A DNA stretch of 64,000 bases from Phyto melanocephala (taxonomy: Eukaryota > Arthropoda > Insecta > Diptera > Rhinophoridae), in contig OW799233.1 of the NCBI GenBank assembly GCA_941918925.1, positions 81,285,797 to 81,349,796 on the forward strand, in the 5' to 3' direction. This document shows positions 18,788 to 29,999 of the stretch, piece by piece. Under the pieces are notes generated by a model. It searched no databases. It was not told the origin of the DNA and worked only from the letters and a program-made list of their open reading frames with translations. The position numbers and the translations under genes were made by a program. Each line of letters opens with the position of its first letter. The stretch's first letter is position 1.

Positions 18788-19071
18788 TCACTTAAAATGC
18801 AAAATAATGATGAAATAAGTAAAATAAATAAAAATGAAATAAGTCCCACTTAAAACGAAAGAAATCCCACCAAAATATAAATTTAGGGGTATGAAATAAC
18901 TCCCACTTTACAAAACGAATTTATTCCCACTTAAAATAAAAACGCGTAACGAAGTCCCATCAATTGACGAAATAAGTCCCACTTTTAAAAACGAAACAAC
19001 TCCCACTTTCAAAACAGTAATTTTTTGTGGGACTTATTTCGTGGGAGTTATTTCATAGACCCGCAAAAATA

Positions 19072-19690
19072 CGCTTTTCTTGTTAGCTAAAATTGTAGCG
19101 ATTTTTGCTAACGCGTCCTACGTGCTATTATAGCTATTTTTTTGGTTACACAGGGGTTACACGATCAAGTTTTGTGTCTCATGTTTCAATACACTCACAC
19201 TTTTTTACTAATGCACTCATAATTTTAGAACTTGATGCGAACTTGCTTTTGAAATTCCTCTTTCCATTGAATGCTTCAATTTACAGTCAAGAAAACAGCT
19301 GAGTGCAATTGTTGTGACGAATTTTTTTTTTTGACAAAGACATTTTGAATAATAAAATTGCTTTAAAATTGCGTGAATCCTACGTCACAGCAATCAATAT
19401 TTCGTAAATGGTAACACTTAGGTCATGTCTGATTTTACAGATAATTAGTTTCATTTTAAACTTTGTACGAGCTATTTGACGACAATTTTCTTATTATAGG
19501 CATTAATTGTAACGATCGAAACAGAGGTATTGTTATTCCCAATGAATAATTTATATTTTTTTATTAAAACTTATTAATTTTATCAATATCGTTAACAGAG
19601 TTATGAGAATTTACATATAGTATTACAACAATTAACATCTGATTAATTAAATAAAGAAACTACTAATATCACAGTTTAAAGGAAAAGTTG
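19072..19690. other. no recognisable gene
   Basis: Sequence right of the MULE. The 65-codon frame at 19105-19302 has no family signature. I see no repeats in it beyond AT-rich runs. Confidence 0.5.
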
Positions 19691-19773
19691 TTCATAAAAA
19701 ACCTCGTATCAACTTAGAAGTCATAAGAGATTTTAGAACAATCACTGAAATGTGTCTTTTAAACAAAAGACCC

Positions 19774-22445
19774 TCAGTGGTTGTTCAGCAAATTTCTTAT
19801 TATTTCAAAATTTGACCTTCTGCATTTTTCATTAAATGACAGCGTCAGTTCCCTTGTCAATGAATTAAACATTTTAAAGTTAAAGTTTCTATGTAGAAGA
19901 TAAGTTGGATATCTAAAAGGTAGATTGTGTATTATTTTCAAGTTTTTATTTTGAATGATTTGCAATTTTTTTGTATGCGTTTCAGCAGCCTTTTGTGACC
20001 AGATTTGACAACCATAGGTCATAATCGGTCGAATACACATTTTGTAAATAAGTACCTTGTTCTTTATATTAAGTTTAGATCTTCGGCTAATTAAGGAGTA
20101 TAAGGCACGGCTACACTTAATTGCCTTCTCACAAATGTAATTAACATGCTGTTTAAATAAAAGTTTTTTGTCAAGGATAATTCCTAAATATTTATTTCGT
20201 CCCTCAATGGAATTATTGTTCCCCTAGACGATAAATATCTAGTAGGAAAGCGTTTTCGCGATTTGTTGAATGGAAATATAATTGCTTGAGTTTTATCGTC
20301 ATTGACTTTTATTTTCCATTTGTCATAGTATTTACGAATTAATTTAAGATTATTTTCCATTCTCGTAATTATCGCATTCGACACTTTACCGCAACAAATA
20401 AAGGCGCTATCATCCGCGTAAAAAGCCGCATCATGGTCTCTTCTTAGAGTAACATCGGATGTATATATCGAGTATAGTGTAGGGGATAATACTGATCCTT
20501 GTGGCAAGCCCGCAGGTATTTGCCTTTCACTAGAAAATTTGTTATTGACAGATACAACAAACGTACGTTTATCTAAAAAGCTTTTGATAAGTTTTTGTAG
20601 ATAATTTGGAAAATGCAACGTATTTAATTTATACACTAGTCCATCATGCCAGATTGAGTCAAAAGCTTTTTCGATATCAAGAAAAACGACTCCAGTACTT
20701 TTCCGATTACTTTTATTACATTCAATAAAGTTTACAACTCTATTAAGTTCATGTACAGTGGAGTGCTCTTTTCGAAAACCAAATTGTTCTTGATTTATAA
20801 AATTATTGCAATTTGAAAAATCTAAAATCCTGGTGTGAATAATTTTCTCGAACACCTTATCTAATAGGCTTAGAATACTAATTGGCCTATAGCTGGAGGG
20901 TAATTTAGGATCCTTTCCAGATTTGTGGATTGGAATTACCTTAGCCATTTTTAAAACGAGTGGGAAGTACCCATTGATTAAACAAAAGTTAATTAGTTTA
21001 CTTAAGATTTCAAAAAAGTAATCGGGCATATTTTTAAGTACTATGCTGTTAATCCCATCTAAACCAGGGGATTTATTATTTTTTAACAAATGGACAAACG
21101 ATTTGACTTCCGACAAATTTGTAAGTTCAATACTTGTATCATCGGTAAGAGTTTGATTAAGGTCATTAATGTATCTTGATACAACCGATTCCATGGGGGA
21201 TGGATTGTTAAAAGTAATGGTATGTGAACTGGCAAATACGTCAGCTATTGCATTTGCCTTTTCGACGTCAGAATTTAAAATTGTTCCATTTAAATGAAGA
21301 TTAGACAATGTGGAGTTTTTGCCTTTAAAAGTTTTTGTTAATTTCCAAAACTTTTTAGAGCCGGTAGGCAGATTTGATATGAATTTCGACCAAGAATCAT
21401 TTCTGTCTTTATTTAGGTAAAAGTCAATAAGCCTATTTAGCTGCCTTAAGATACAGTTTAATTGCATTTTGAAATTATTATCCCTTCATCTTTGAAATTT
21501 ACGTCTATATTTGTTTCTCTGAGAAATTAGCATTTTACTAATTTCTGAAATTTCACGTTGGAAGGGGTTTCTATGACCAACTGGTATTTTATTAGTAGCT
21601 TCTTTTACAATGGATATTAGTTTACTTAATGCTAAATCTAGATTACCTGTATTTGTAATATTTTGATCAATCTCTTGTAACATTATTTCACTTTCAACGA
21701 AGTTTTTTATTGATGACCAATCGGCTCGATTATACAAGGGTAGCATCAAAATGCTATTTTGTACCTCTCCATAAATGACGCAAGATAATGGTACATGGTC
21801 TGACTGCAACATATTTGGAAATGTTTCCAATGTTGAAAAAGGAAGACAAGAGTTAGTTAAAAGCATGTCTACTGTAGACGGCTGTACTGGATTAATATTT
21901 TGTCCAAAGAGAGTAAATGCATTTGAGTAATAAATGTAGTAGTTTGATTAAGGGTATGGCTATAAAGCTCATTACCAGCAATATTGTTTGAAAAACAATT
22001 CCACTGCGTATGTTGTGCGTTTAAATCACCAAATAAAAAGAAGTCATTTGACCGTCTAGTTAAAGCATCCATATCAGTTTTAAAATTTATAGTATGAACC
22101 GGATTGTACGCAGATGTAAAAATCACAGGGCGCCTATTTATTATTACTCGAACCGAAATATTTTCAGCCACACTTGTATTCATAGTTGGTAATATTTCAT
22201 GTTCAACATTGTATTTTACTACGATGAGTACACCGCCACCATGAGTTGGTCGATCCTCTCTATAAATTTTGTAGCCTCCAAGTTTAAAGTTATGGTGGGG
22301 TTTCAAAAATGTCTCATTGACAAGGAGAATATCGACTTCCTTGTCAAATAAAAATTTTTCCAGCTGTGAAGCTGCTGACTAAGTCGCTATGCCTTGAGCA
22401 TTCCAGTGCATAACATGAACATTGTGACTAACTGTTGATTTATAT
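19774..22445 (-). pseudogene. LINE ORF2: endonuclease and reverse transcriptase, broken
   Basis: Begins near 22445 with the endonuclease start (HVMHWNAQGIAT), then an in-frame TAG at about 22379. Next come NETFLKPHHNFKLGGYKIYR, HGGGVLIVVKYNVEHEI and DLNAQHTQWNC (AP-endonuclease motifs). A break lies near 21866. The RT runs from 21467: KNNKSPGLDGINSIVLKN, KSGKDPKLPSSYRPISILSL, GLPQGSVLSPTLYSIYTSDV and the catalytic FYADDSAFI (about 20400-20430). A one-base shift near 20215 leads to GRNKYLGIILDKKLLF and the end YGCQIWSQKAAET to the stop at 19774. There is no RNase H, as expected for jockey. Several breaks make it non-functional. Confidence 0.85.
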
Positions 22446-22557
22446 TGCATATTGAAGCATCATCCCCAGCACTCGTAGCTTGTCATACTTGTTTTGGCAC
22501 CTTTGAAGTGCATCGACAGCATCAAAAAATATTTGCATCAATTTCTCATTAGAAATA

Positions 22558-23574
22558 TCATCTTCTTCTGTTAACAAGGGTCTTACTTCTTGTTACATCA
22601 GAGTGCAGTACATTACTTTTAGCACCAGAGTCACGTGTATAATTTTGGTGTTCCTTACCAGGCAGTTGGGGAAAATTAACTTCATCGGAGTTAAAGTTCA
22701 GCATATTAGTCCTATGTGGTACTTTATTTCTGGATGTGGTGCGTTGACGAATCTCCAGGTATTCCTGACGACACGGGCATTTCGGGTCGTCAGCTCTGTG
22801 CTTTACATTTTTAAAATTCCTCCTAGCACAGTTGTAACATTTGTAGATAATGTTCTCACTATTAGCGGCTTTGTTTAATTGACAATCTGCAAATTCGTGA
22901 TTACCCGCACAGGCTGCACACACTACTACTCTGTTACAGTTCCTAGCACCGTGACCATACATAGAGCATTTGGTGCATTGAGTAGGACCTTTGCTACCCT
23001 TGAGTGGTCTTCTCCAGTAAACGGCAATATTACTAAAATATCTTATTTCAAGTATATCCCTCTTCGACACTTGTTGACGATCGAATTCAATTAGATATAG
23101 CGTATCATCTGCGGTTGATCTTTTCGTGGTGATTTCCTTTACACTTACCGAATTTATATTGTGTGAGTTGTTAAATTCATCACAAATTATCTTAGTATCC
23201 ATCTGAATAAGACCAAACACTAATTTAAACGTTTTTGCATCTTTTATTTCATGCGTGTAAAATTGGTACTTCTTAGTTCTTAGTACATTTAAGGCCTCGT
23301 TGTACAGTATCCTTGAGCTTGATATTATTTTTGTTCCAATGGACATTCTTTTAAACATATACCTGTCTCCAATTAGTCCAAAAACTGATGAAAAACTATG
23401 GACAGAGTCCACTACAATTGGTGGTATATTCTCCTTGTGGGCATCATGTTCTTCTTCTTCTTCATTTGCAAGTAGATGAAATCTATTTGCACTGCTGCTA
23501 GGTACGTCGGATATTTTTGGCACTTTAAATTTTGGGTTATTACCCCAGAGTTTCTTTCTTTTTTGCGACAACAT
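22558..23574 (-). CDS. LINE ORF1 (Gag-like, zinc knuckles)
   Basis: Intact 338-codon ORF1 of a jockey-clade element. In this group ORF1 protein binds the element RNA and helps form the retrotransposition particle. The basic N-terminus (MLSQKRKKLWGNNPKFK) is followed by a central region (FKLVFGLIQMDTKIICDEFN, then VYWRRPLKGSKGPTQC). Zinc knuckles follow at about residues 210-265: CTKCSMYGHGARNC (CX2CX4HX4C), CAACAGNHEFADC, and a looser third (CYNCARR ... CPC). The frame ends just before the ORF2 start. Codon-level integrity suggests a fairly young insertion. Confidence 0.85.
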   Translation of the reverse strand: MLSQKRKKLWGNNPKFKVPKISDVPSSSANRFHLLANEEEEEHDAHKENIPPIVVDSVHSFSSVFGLIGDRYMFKRMSIGTKIISSSRILYNEALNVLRTKKYQFYTHEIKDAKTFKLVFGLIQMDTKIICDEFNNSHNINSVSVKEITTKRSTADDTLYLIEFDRQQVSKRDILEIRYFSNIAVYWRRPLKGSKGPTQCTKCSMYGHGARNCNRVVVCAACAGNHEFADCQLNKAANSENIIYKCYNCARRNFKNVKHRADDPKCPCRQEYLEIRQRTTSRNKVPHRTNMLNFNSDEVNFPQLPGKEHQNYTRDSGAKSNVLHSDVTRSKTLVNRRR

Positions 23575-23659
23575 TGTCAGAAATACACAATCACTTAAAA
23601 TTTTATTTTAATTGACTTTTTAATATATGAAATTGGTTTAACAATTTAAAGTAAAAAAT

Positions 23660-24228
23660 AAACACGATGTTCACGGTTTGAGGTTACCAATGAATGAAAT
23701 ACTTTTAAAAAGAGCAAAAATTTTTAAATTTGATTAAATAGCTTTAATGTTAATTGTTAAAATGTGTAATAGTACTAAAACTATCAACAAAGAGAATGCA
23801 CATACATACACACTACTAGGTATGATCGCATACATTATATCGACACCTGTGCGCAAAATTATCGTAACTTGAAAAAAATTTTACAGGAGAGCGATTTATT
23901 ACTTTTAAATAAATAAAAACGTAAGCAACACTGCTACATACAATTAAATGTAAACAGTGTTATCTCCATAACTAAAACAATTATCGCTATTATATTTTAT
24001 CACAAGATGGATTAATGGATGTAGAACCAATTTGCATAAAAAGTTGATTTAAAAAAAAACTTAACATACGATAATTTCGCGCACAGGGGTCGATAAAAAG
24101 CAAATGAATAATTTTTTATTGTCTCAAATTAATCCTATTTTTATTTACAAAAAACGTTTAGTTTTCACTCAAAACACTATTATTATTATTATTAGTTTTT
24201 AATTTTAATGGCAAGGTTTTAAAACCAT
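23660..24228. other. no recognisable gene
   Basis: AT-rich intergenic DNA left of the first copy of the paired repeat; no coding signal. Confidence 0.5.
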
Positions 24229-24420
24229 AGAGCCAGGGTATCCCACACAGGCTCAGAATCCGTAAGTCGACCTATACCTTCATATAGGAAGTCGGAGCTG
24301 AACGCGAATATTATTTTCTTTAAAAGTTTTGCAAAGGTTAATTGAGACTCCAGGTGACTGTACCTCAGTACAGTTAACCGACGCCACGCAATAAACGATT
24401 GGTAAGGTTAAACGATTGGT
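24225..24420 (+). repeat. Paired dispersed repeat, copy 1 (possible SINE)
   Basis: About 190 bp matching 26438-26615: ATAGAGCCAGGGTATCCCAC, CCGTAAGTCGACCTATACCT, AGTTTTGCAAAGGTTAATT, then GACTGTACCTCAGTAC. Both copies are on the same strand, 2.2 kb apart. The size and GC-richer sequence would suit a SINE, but I find no clear A/B-box pair or A-rich tail. Confidence 0.6.
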
Positions 24421-25489
24421 CACGATATAAATTTAAAATAGATCAAGGTATAACTAAAAAAATATGAAACCTATTCTGTATTATAATAATGATGATTCCT
24501 AAAATACTTTAATACATATTTATGTAATTGTTAAATGTATGATTGTTTTTTATATTAAAGCATTCAAGTTTTTTTATGTTTCTTCATTTCGAATGATATA
24601 TATGCAATTTGAATATGTTAATGTACTACAGAGTATCTGTCAATTTGAATTTATTCACAAGTTGCTATACGAATATGTATATTTATTTTCATATGAATTT
24701 AATATAGTTTTTGCTTTAAATAACTTATTTATCTAATAAGAAAACAGTTTTCTAAATAAATTTTTATTGTTATTTTGCGTTTGTAATAAAATATTTGAAT
24801 AAAAATAATTTGATGATAATTTTCTTCAAAATATGATTTTTTTTATCTAATTGATGATTTTATCTTCAAAGCTTCTGGAAACGCTGCTTTATCCGTAAAT
24901 AGCAATAATAAAAATAAAAACATACATAAAATAATATAATTGTTTTTTATTAACACTTTTAATTAAAATGTTTTCACTAAAATATTTTCTTTGTGTTTTT
25001 TTATTTTAAAATATTTTTAACGTTTAATTTGTGACGTTTTTAATTCAAATTTTAAATTACTTACACACCAAGAAGCGAAACGCCGAATGAAAAATTAAAA
25101 ATTATGAAAATGGAAAATATTAAAACAAAAAAAAAAAAATTGCTTCAAATAGCCGAGTACCGGAGATTATTTTTCCCTTCGTTTTCTCCTCACCTAAAAC
25201 GGTAAAAACTTCTATAAACTCAAGAATTGCCCAACTATAATCGTCGTGTGTGACCATCGACTTAAAGTTGCGCGGGACAAAGTTATCGATGTAAACAAAA
25301 ATAGTATTCGATACTCAGCCAGCATTTATGAAAAAAAAGGGATCAGTTGCGTTGTCAACACCACCTGAAAAATTAATTCGCCTTGATAATTTTTTTAAAT
25401 TAAAGAGCTTTTAAATTTGATTAACTATAATTGTGACAATAAGGAAAAACTGCTTGTGTAGGTTCTCATAGTTCTTCAGGAAAAAACTT
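24421..25489. other. no recognisable gene
   Basis: Very AT-rich sequence. The small frame at 24539-24736 is Phe/Tyr-rich noise. Confidence 0.5.
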
Positions 25490-25798
25490 TTAAATGTTTA
25501 AGTTGATTTTTAAAAGTGTATCTCCTTTAGAATAATCACTTTTATTATTCCTTTTTGGAGCAGAATTTATTACACATTTCTGTTTGCGTACTTTTTGTTC
25601 CAAATGTTTTTTGTGAAAAAGTAAACGAACGGACCTAATGTGTGTACAAAGATTACGGACATATGCAATGCATTGTTTGCTTTCCTTTGTTTCATGATAC
25701 AAACATACATAACGATGATTACAAGTAGAAAGGCAGAAACTCGTAGTTTTAAGAAATTTATATTTTAAATGATTTCGTAATGTTTTTACCTTCTGCAA
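25490..25798 (-). other. unassigned 102-codon ORF
   Basis: Reads KTLRNHLKYKFLKTTSFCLS, CNHRYVCLYHETKESKQCIA and RNLCTHIRSVRLLFHKKH. The spread of Cys and His suggests a degenerate zinc-binding or transposon-encoded segment, but no family spacing is met. It might be an unspliced exon or chance. I would not count it as a gene without transcript support. Confidence 0.2.
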
Positions 25799-25857
25799 GA
25801 CTACAATAAATTGAGTTAGGCCCTTTCTACTTGTGACAATCGATTAATGGTTGTATA

Positions 25858-26257
25858 CCCAGCAAAAAAATCTATGACAAAGAAGTGATTTTGCAGGGGT
25901 TCAACTGATGATGCAGTACTTTAATTTAGGTGAAAACACTAGTGATTTTAACATTAGCGTGTCATTGGCGATCATGTGTTTACATGAATATTTTAATGAA
26001 CTGCACTCCATTCTAATAAGTGCATTGAACTCATGCATATTTGGTGACAAGTATCGGATATTTCATGTGTTAAATTTGTTTGTTTACATAAATTCTTTAA
26101 GATATTTTGCATGATGTTGCATTCATTTTTAAGCACATCATTTATGACAAATTATTTTGCAGTTAAGAAGTCATTTAGAATTAATGCTTTTACACAATTG
26201 ATTTAGAAGTCTTGTAAATGTAATTCGCTATGCACTACTTCCATTTTTTTTTGCTGG
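25858..26257. mobile_element. MITE with CCCAGCAAAAAAA inverted ends
   Basis: The 400-bp segment begins CCCAGCAAAAAAATC and ends with the complement (CCATTTTTTTTTGCTGGG). ATA stands on both sides, which may be a 3-bp target duplication. The interior is AT-rich and noncoding. Confidence 0.55.
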
Positions 26258-26437
26258 GATAGATATAGATACTTATGCACTGGAGCCCCAATTTAAATTG
26301 TTAATGGGAACCGGATAAAAGCAAATCAATCGAATTATTTGTATTGACTTTTAATCAATTAGTTTCAGAAATATAAGATGTAACATTTTCTTGCTTAAAA
26401 AAAACAAAAAAAAAAACATTTGGAAACACTTTATATA

Positions 26438-26740
26438 ATAGAGCCAGGGTATCCCACATACAGGTTCAGTATCCGTAAGTCGACCTATACCTTCATATAG
26501 AAAGTCGGAACTGAACGAGAATAAAATTATTTTTAAAAGTTTTGCAAAGGTTAATTAAAACTCCGGGTAACTGCACCTTAGTACCAAAAACCGACGCACG
26601 CAGTTAACAAATGCGAGAGTGAGACCACGCAAACCTCTCGAAGTCAGATGAAAAGGTACGACCTGATTATGGCAATGACGCGCGCGAGCTCTTGACCTGA
26701 CCAGATCTGAAGATACGACTGACACTTTTTTTATTAACAT
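26438..26740 (+). repeat. Paired dispersed repeat, copy 2
   Basis: Second copy of the repeat at 24225-24420. It extends further right, through CGCACGCAGTTAACAAATGC and a GC-rich patch (ATGACGCGCGCGAGCTC) to about 26740. Confidence 0.6.
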
Positions 26741-27334
26741 ACAAAAAAAAACTAAGAAAAAATAAAATTCTTATTTTAAGTTGAGCTACGCCACTCTTAA
26801 GAGCACCATACACGATCAAAATACACACCCATACATCCATACATAAAAAATAAATGCATTCTGAATATTTAAATTCATTAGTAAAAACCCATTATTATCG
26901 CCGCCATACGTGAATGCAATAACGGTCATTGAATAATGGCAGGCTGATAATTTGAGCCGATCGATATGTATTTATTCGTATTGTGCGCTTGGATAGTGTG
27001 GACGTGCCAATTTCATCGATTTTAACCAAAGTTCATTTAATTCTAAAAAGTTTCAAAAATTATTAATTTATTTTGCTTAATTTTGTTCCAAAAGTAAAAC
27101 TCAAACGTCATCAAAGCGTAGACAATCTTATTATCAGCTAGAAGTGCAGTATAAAATTTCCATTAAATAAACAGTGAAATTTGTAATACATACACATACA
27201 TTAATAATTTCTTTTACCAGCAGTGTTGCAATCTTTAACAAATTAAAAAATAAATAAATAAATAAATATTTCACAAACGTGCTCAGATGATTAATAACAA
27301 AAACTAGTGCATTTACAATACTAATAAAATAAAA
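26741..27334. other. possible promoter/5' UTR region of the peroxidase gene
   Basis: AT-rich sequence leading into the candidate signal-peptide exon. I can point to no firm promoter element. Confidence 0.25.
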
Positions 27335-27418
27335 TGTTTAGACAAAGTTTCAATATCGTAATATTTATTGTTCTCAATATATTAGACAGCGCAACTAGTT
27401 TTGTTCAATTTAAATTAG
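27335..27418 (+). CDS. Candidate first (signal-peptide) exon of the peroxidase
   Basis: Starts MFRQSFNIV and turns into a strongly hydrophobic segment (IFIVLNILDSATSFVQFKL), as a secretory signal would. It is followed by a good donor, TTAG|GTAAGA. The exon end is in phase 1, which fits the next exon (39648) and would give Leu-Asp-Pro. By my count the ATG at 27335 is one base out of register with that hydrophobic frame, so either the start differs, there is a frameshift near 27360, or the exon is not real. The intron would be 12.2 kb. Confidence 0.35.
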
Positions 27419-27659
27419 GTAAGAAATAAAAAAAAGAAAAAAAGATAATAATAAATTTTTATTTAATATGTACTATAAAGAATATTTTCCCAAAACTTTT
27501 TCAATATTTTAGTTTATTACTTCATGAAATGCATGTAAACCAGTTAAAACTCAACAACTAATTACATAAAATATAAATTGAATTTAAATCTATACAAGTT
27601 AATGCATTTTTTAGAAAACTTTAAATTATTTTGAAATTATTGATTAAATTATTCTTCAG

Positions 27660-28765
27660 AGTTAAACAAGTAAGAGTGATATATTCGGCCGTGCCGAAAC
27701 TGATAATACCCTTCACACATCGTAAATAGTTTAGCTTAGATTTTATGTTATATGGCATTGTTTTATTATTGCGGATGCCATATTTGATTTTGAATTTTTA
27801 CATACTTGATAGCATTCTCCTAGTCAAGCCCTTTTATATGATATCCATATTGATGGGGTAAAACAAATTTCCGCCATTCTGTTGCATGTGCCATTTTAGA
27901 TTTTAACTTTTTCAGTGTTGAAGGGGTACATTCAGAATTTTAAATTTGTTTTATAGTGTCATCTACTTTTCTATTCAATGCCTCTTTTTTTGATACCCAT
28001 ATCATTACTCTCTCTTGTCCAGAAGCTAAAAAAATCGATTTTCGTTTCAAATTTTTATTAAAAACACCGACGCATATGTATTTCTGTGCTTATATATCAG
28101 TTAGTTTCAAACCGATTAGTCAGTTTTTCTGGGTAATAATTTTCGAGGCTACGGTTTGTATATTCTTTAGCACGTTCAAAACCTTACTAGAAGCTTCAAT
28201 AATTTTTTTCAAAATTATTTTTCCTTATAACATTGTCGGTTAGTAACCGATATATTCGAAATTTTGTAAGAATATTAATAGAGGCATATCAATCGTCTCT
28301 ATAAGTTAATCCGGGGCTTAAAATTTTTGATTTTTGTGGTCAAAAAATAGGAAAAATCAGTGTCAGTCTTGTTCTCTATTGCTTATATTTTTATTTATTG
28401 TTTAAATATACATATATATGTATAAATAAACAATACATACCGTCCATGAATGTAATTGCATCACGTGAGGACGGTTGAAGCAATTTGACTGATTTATTTT
28501 TATTTGATTCGAAATTTTCAGAAGACGGCTTGTAAAAAAACTATTTCCGGTTAAGCTCAGAAAATTTAAGTTTTAAAATATTGCCTATATTCACCTCTTC
28601 TAATTCTATGTATAACCCATCTTAAAGAGGAACGTTAAAAGTTTAATACTTTTAAAATATTGCCTTTTCACTTTTCATTTTTAAATCCGAAAAAAATGTA
28701 GGACAAACAGTTCTTTTTTTTTAATAATTGAAAGGAGTTACATATATAAAATACAACATATAATA
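27660..28765 (+). repeat. Family A repeat
   Basis: Begins AACAAGTAAGAGTGATATAT then TTCGGCCGTGCCGAA, the palindromic head of family A, and continues with GCGCC/GATGCCATATTTGATTTTG-type interior. The 3' tail is missing or diverged. Confidence 0.65.
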
Positions 28766-28769
28766 TATG

Positions 28770-29800
28770 TATGTGAATGTTTGGAAGTTTGCATTTTCGT
28801 TACTCATTCGAGCAAAAACGGCTTAACGAAATCAAATGAAACAACTAAGAGTGCTATATTCGGCCGTGCCGAATCTGATAATATCCTTTACCATCATGTA
28901 CATAGGTATAATCCCACATCGTAGCTTAACCTATATTTCATTTTATACGTAATTTTTCGTTATTATTTCCGACGCCATCTTTGATTTTAAATTTTTACGT
29001 AGTTAACTGTATTCTACTAGACAAGCCCTTTAATTTGATACCCATATTGATGGGGTTAAAAAATTTGATCCGCCATTTTGTTTAAGACGCCATCTTAGAT
29101 TTTACATTTTTTAATAATTTACTGTATTCTACTGGCCCAGCTCTTTTATTTCATACCACAATTGAGGGGGTTCAAGAAGTAACATTTTAAAATACCAGAT
29201 TTGACCCATACATAAAGTTATAGTCCGCCATTTTGTTGTGGCGGCCAAAATGAATTTTAATTCTTTACGGTGCTTATATTGCGCTAGTGAAGTTCTTTCA
29301 GATGATGCCAATATTGACTCTCCCGGCTGTCTAGAAGCTGGAAAAAATTGGTTTTCGTTTGTAAATTTTTAAAATATATATATTTAAAAAAAAATTGTTT
29401 GCCTTTAACTTAACCGATCAGAACCCGATTTATACAAAAAATTTCACCAATATTTCTAGAAAGTTATGGGACGATTGTACTGAATTTCAATAGCGATGCA
29501 TTACCGGATATTTCCAAAAGATTGATACCATACACAGATCTGAGCAACATACGGTTGCTTCTAAAAGTTGATTTCAACCAACACACGGACAGACGGCCAG
29601 GGCTTAATCGACTCCTCTATTTATAGGCTTTCAGAAAATAAATACTTTATGGGGTCGGAAATGAATAGTAGAAAGTACAGACGGAATGGCAAAGCTATAT
29701 ACATATACCCTTGTGCAGCACAGGTGAAGGGTATAATTAGGTTCACAGACAGATAACAACCTAGATTACCACATAGGATACCTTTCATCGTGATTACACG
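28770..29800 (+). mobile_element. Family A element inserted in a Helitron-like repeat
   Basis: The Helitron-like family (see 13290) starts at about 28770 and resumes at about 29740 (GACAGATAACAACCTAGATT). Between them is a complete family A copy, about 28845-29738: head CTAAGAGTGCTATATTCGGC, GCCATCTTTGATTTTAAATT-type interior, CACGGACAGACGG, CTTTATGGGGTCGG, and tail CACAGGTGAAGGGTATAAT. The split host repeat gives the element's boundaries to within a few bases. Confidence 0.7.
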
Positions 29801-29999
29801 CTAGTTTATAAAAAAAACAAACACAAGAAACAAATCTTATGACACTACACAAAACAAAATAAACAGATAATCGCAGTTCGGAGAGATTTTTTTCGATTAT
29901 ATTTTTTTACCCTTCACATGTGCTATATGTAACTTTGTTCTTCCGTTTGTATTTTCTACAATATTTATTTCTGAGCCCATAAAGTATATAAAGAGTGTT

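Larger units (their letters stand above)
16875..19062. mobile_element. Mutator-like (MULE) element with RING-bearing transposase
   Basis: A 2188-bp element with perfect 36-bp inverted ends (16875-16910 and 19027-19062; GGGTCTATGAAATAACTCCC ...) and a 9-bp target duplication GCAAAAATA (16866-16874 and 19063-19071), the size expected of MULEs. Both ends hold direct and inverted copies of GAAATAAGTCCCAC and GAAATAACTCCCAC (about 280 bp left, 240 bp right). Inside are a minus-strand MULE-type transposase fragment with a RING finger (17860-18787) and a plus-strand ORF (17147-17536). The transposase lacks its N-terminal half and is broken, so this copy is probably non-autonomous. Confidence 0.88.
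19690..23660 (-). mobile_element. Jockey-clade LINE, nearly full length, inactive
   Basis: A minus-strand non-LTR retrotransposon with ORF1 (22558-23574) and ORF2 (19774 to about 22445) in the usual order. The ends are estimates: I saw no certain target duplication or poly(A). ORF2 has at least one stop and two frameshifts, while ORF1 is open. It lies between the MULE and the peroxidase gene. Confidence 0.85.

Noticed and set aside
16764..19302. Host gene for a RING protein
   Set aside because: The RING sits within inverted ends and a 9-bp target duplication and follows MULE transposase sequence, so it belongs to the transposon.
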